A stretch of DNA of 6,353 nucleotides from Bacteroidales bacterium Bact_20 (lineage in GTDB: Bacteria; Bacteroidota; Bacteroidia; Bacteroidales; DTU049). Shown here in pieces: positions 6,010 to 6,353 of the stretch. The notes under the pieces were generated by a model. It did not search any database. It was not told the origin of the DNA and saw nothing but the letters and a program-made list of their open reading frames with translations. Numbering within the stretch: the first letter of the stretch is position 1; each line of letters begins with the position of its first letter. The stretch covers positions 1 to 6,353 of the forward strand of contig LUZL01000004.1 of NCBI GenBank assembly GCA_001603615.1. Reading direction: 5' to 3'. Position numbers and translations under genes: made by a program.

Positions 6010-6353
6010 ATGGAATATTCATCCGAAGTCATAGCAGATATGCTGGCTCTCACCAAAGAAGGCAAACGCGAATTTTTAGATAATCTTTACGAATTTCTGA
6101 ATAGCAATAGACTTACAGCCTTAGATTATCAAAGAATTAAGATTCTAACTACTGCTCCCATTTGTCCCAGATGTAAATGCGAACATGTCATCAAAGCAGG
6201 TGTTCGCAATGGCAGACAAATCTATAAATGCAAATATTGCAAATACCAATTTAGAGAAACAGCTAAATCCTTTGTTTATTATTCTCATAAGTACTATCTT
6301 TTTATGGATTACTTAAAATGTATGCTTGAGGGCAAGAGCCTCAGAGCTTGTGC
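6010..6353 (+). CDS. IS1595-like zinc-ribbon transposase, N-terminal part, cut by the right window edge
   Basis: The frame opens at the ATG at 6010 and runs without a stop to the window edge (114 full codons). After an N-terminal helical stretch (1-50), a four-cysteine zinc ribbon is built from CPRC (52-55) and CKYC (74-77), with the family-like VIKAGVRNGRQIYKCKYCKYQFRE pattern spread over 60-83. It continues into what looks like the start of a helix-turn-helix at MLEGKSLRAC (105-114). This order is that of transposases of the IS1595/ISXO2 group and related IS1-like elements, which bind their ends through this ribbon and cut with a DDE/DDNK-type domain. The catalytic part lies beyond the right edge, so activity cannot be judged. 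Codons are richer in C and G (CTC, ACC, GGC, CGC) than in tamL, consistent with recent arrival. A second Met at residue 11 is a less likely start. Terminal inverted repeats and target duplications cannot be assigned from one end. Confidence 0.88.
   Translation, partial: MEYSSEVIADMLALTKEGKREFLDNLYEFLNSNRLTALDYQRIKILTTAPICPRCKCEHVIKAGVRNGRQIYKCKYCKYQFRETAKSFVYYSHKYYLFMDYLKCMLEGKSLRAC

Overview
The window looks like a stretch of chromosome from an AT-rich member of the Bacteroidota (by eye roughly 30% G+C). Three things point there. The outer-membrane protein at 3331-5865 is a TamL-type Omp85 lipoprotein, the Bacteroidota variant of TamA. A good TTG / TAnnTTTG promoter of the kind read by the Bacteroidota primary sigma factor lies at 523-551. 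The starts show A/T-rich leaders rather than clear Shine-Dalgarno sequences. The genus cannot be told from this sequence. The AT-richness and the insertion-sequence debris would fit a host-associated lineage, but that is inference.

Layout, all on the + strand: (1) 1-447 is the C-terminal third of enolase, cut by the left edge, closed by a perfect 20-bp hairpin terminator at 449-492. (2) 523-837 holds a promoter and then the C-terminal remnant of an IS1595/ISXO2-like transposase whose N-terminal part is gone. (3) 920-1570 is a complete uracil phosphoribosyltransferase (upp). (4) 1618-5865 is a tightly packed three-gene unit: a small membrane protein of unknown function, a MacB/FtsX-type ABC permease and TamL. 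The coding regions overlap by 4 and 8 bases, so the three are probably transcribed and translated together. (5) 6010 to the right edge is the N-terminal 114 codons of a second zinc-ribbon transposase, again of IS1595-like type and less AT-rich than its surroundings.

Functionally, enolase (glycolysis) and Upp (uracil salvage) are ordinary housekeeping genes. The most distinctive part is the 1618-5865 unit. It joins an inner-membrane permease related to lipid and macrolide exporters with an outer-membrane Omp85 protein that in this phylum is linked to envelope biogenesis. No ATPase for the permease and no tamB are visible here, so both partners would have to be encoded elsewhere. The two transposase pieces flank a roughly 5-kb block of host genes in the same orientation, which suggests repeated insertion at this locus. 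I found no RNA genes, CRISPR arrays, phage genes or defence genes.
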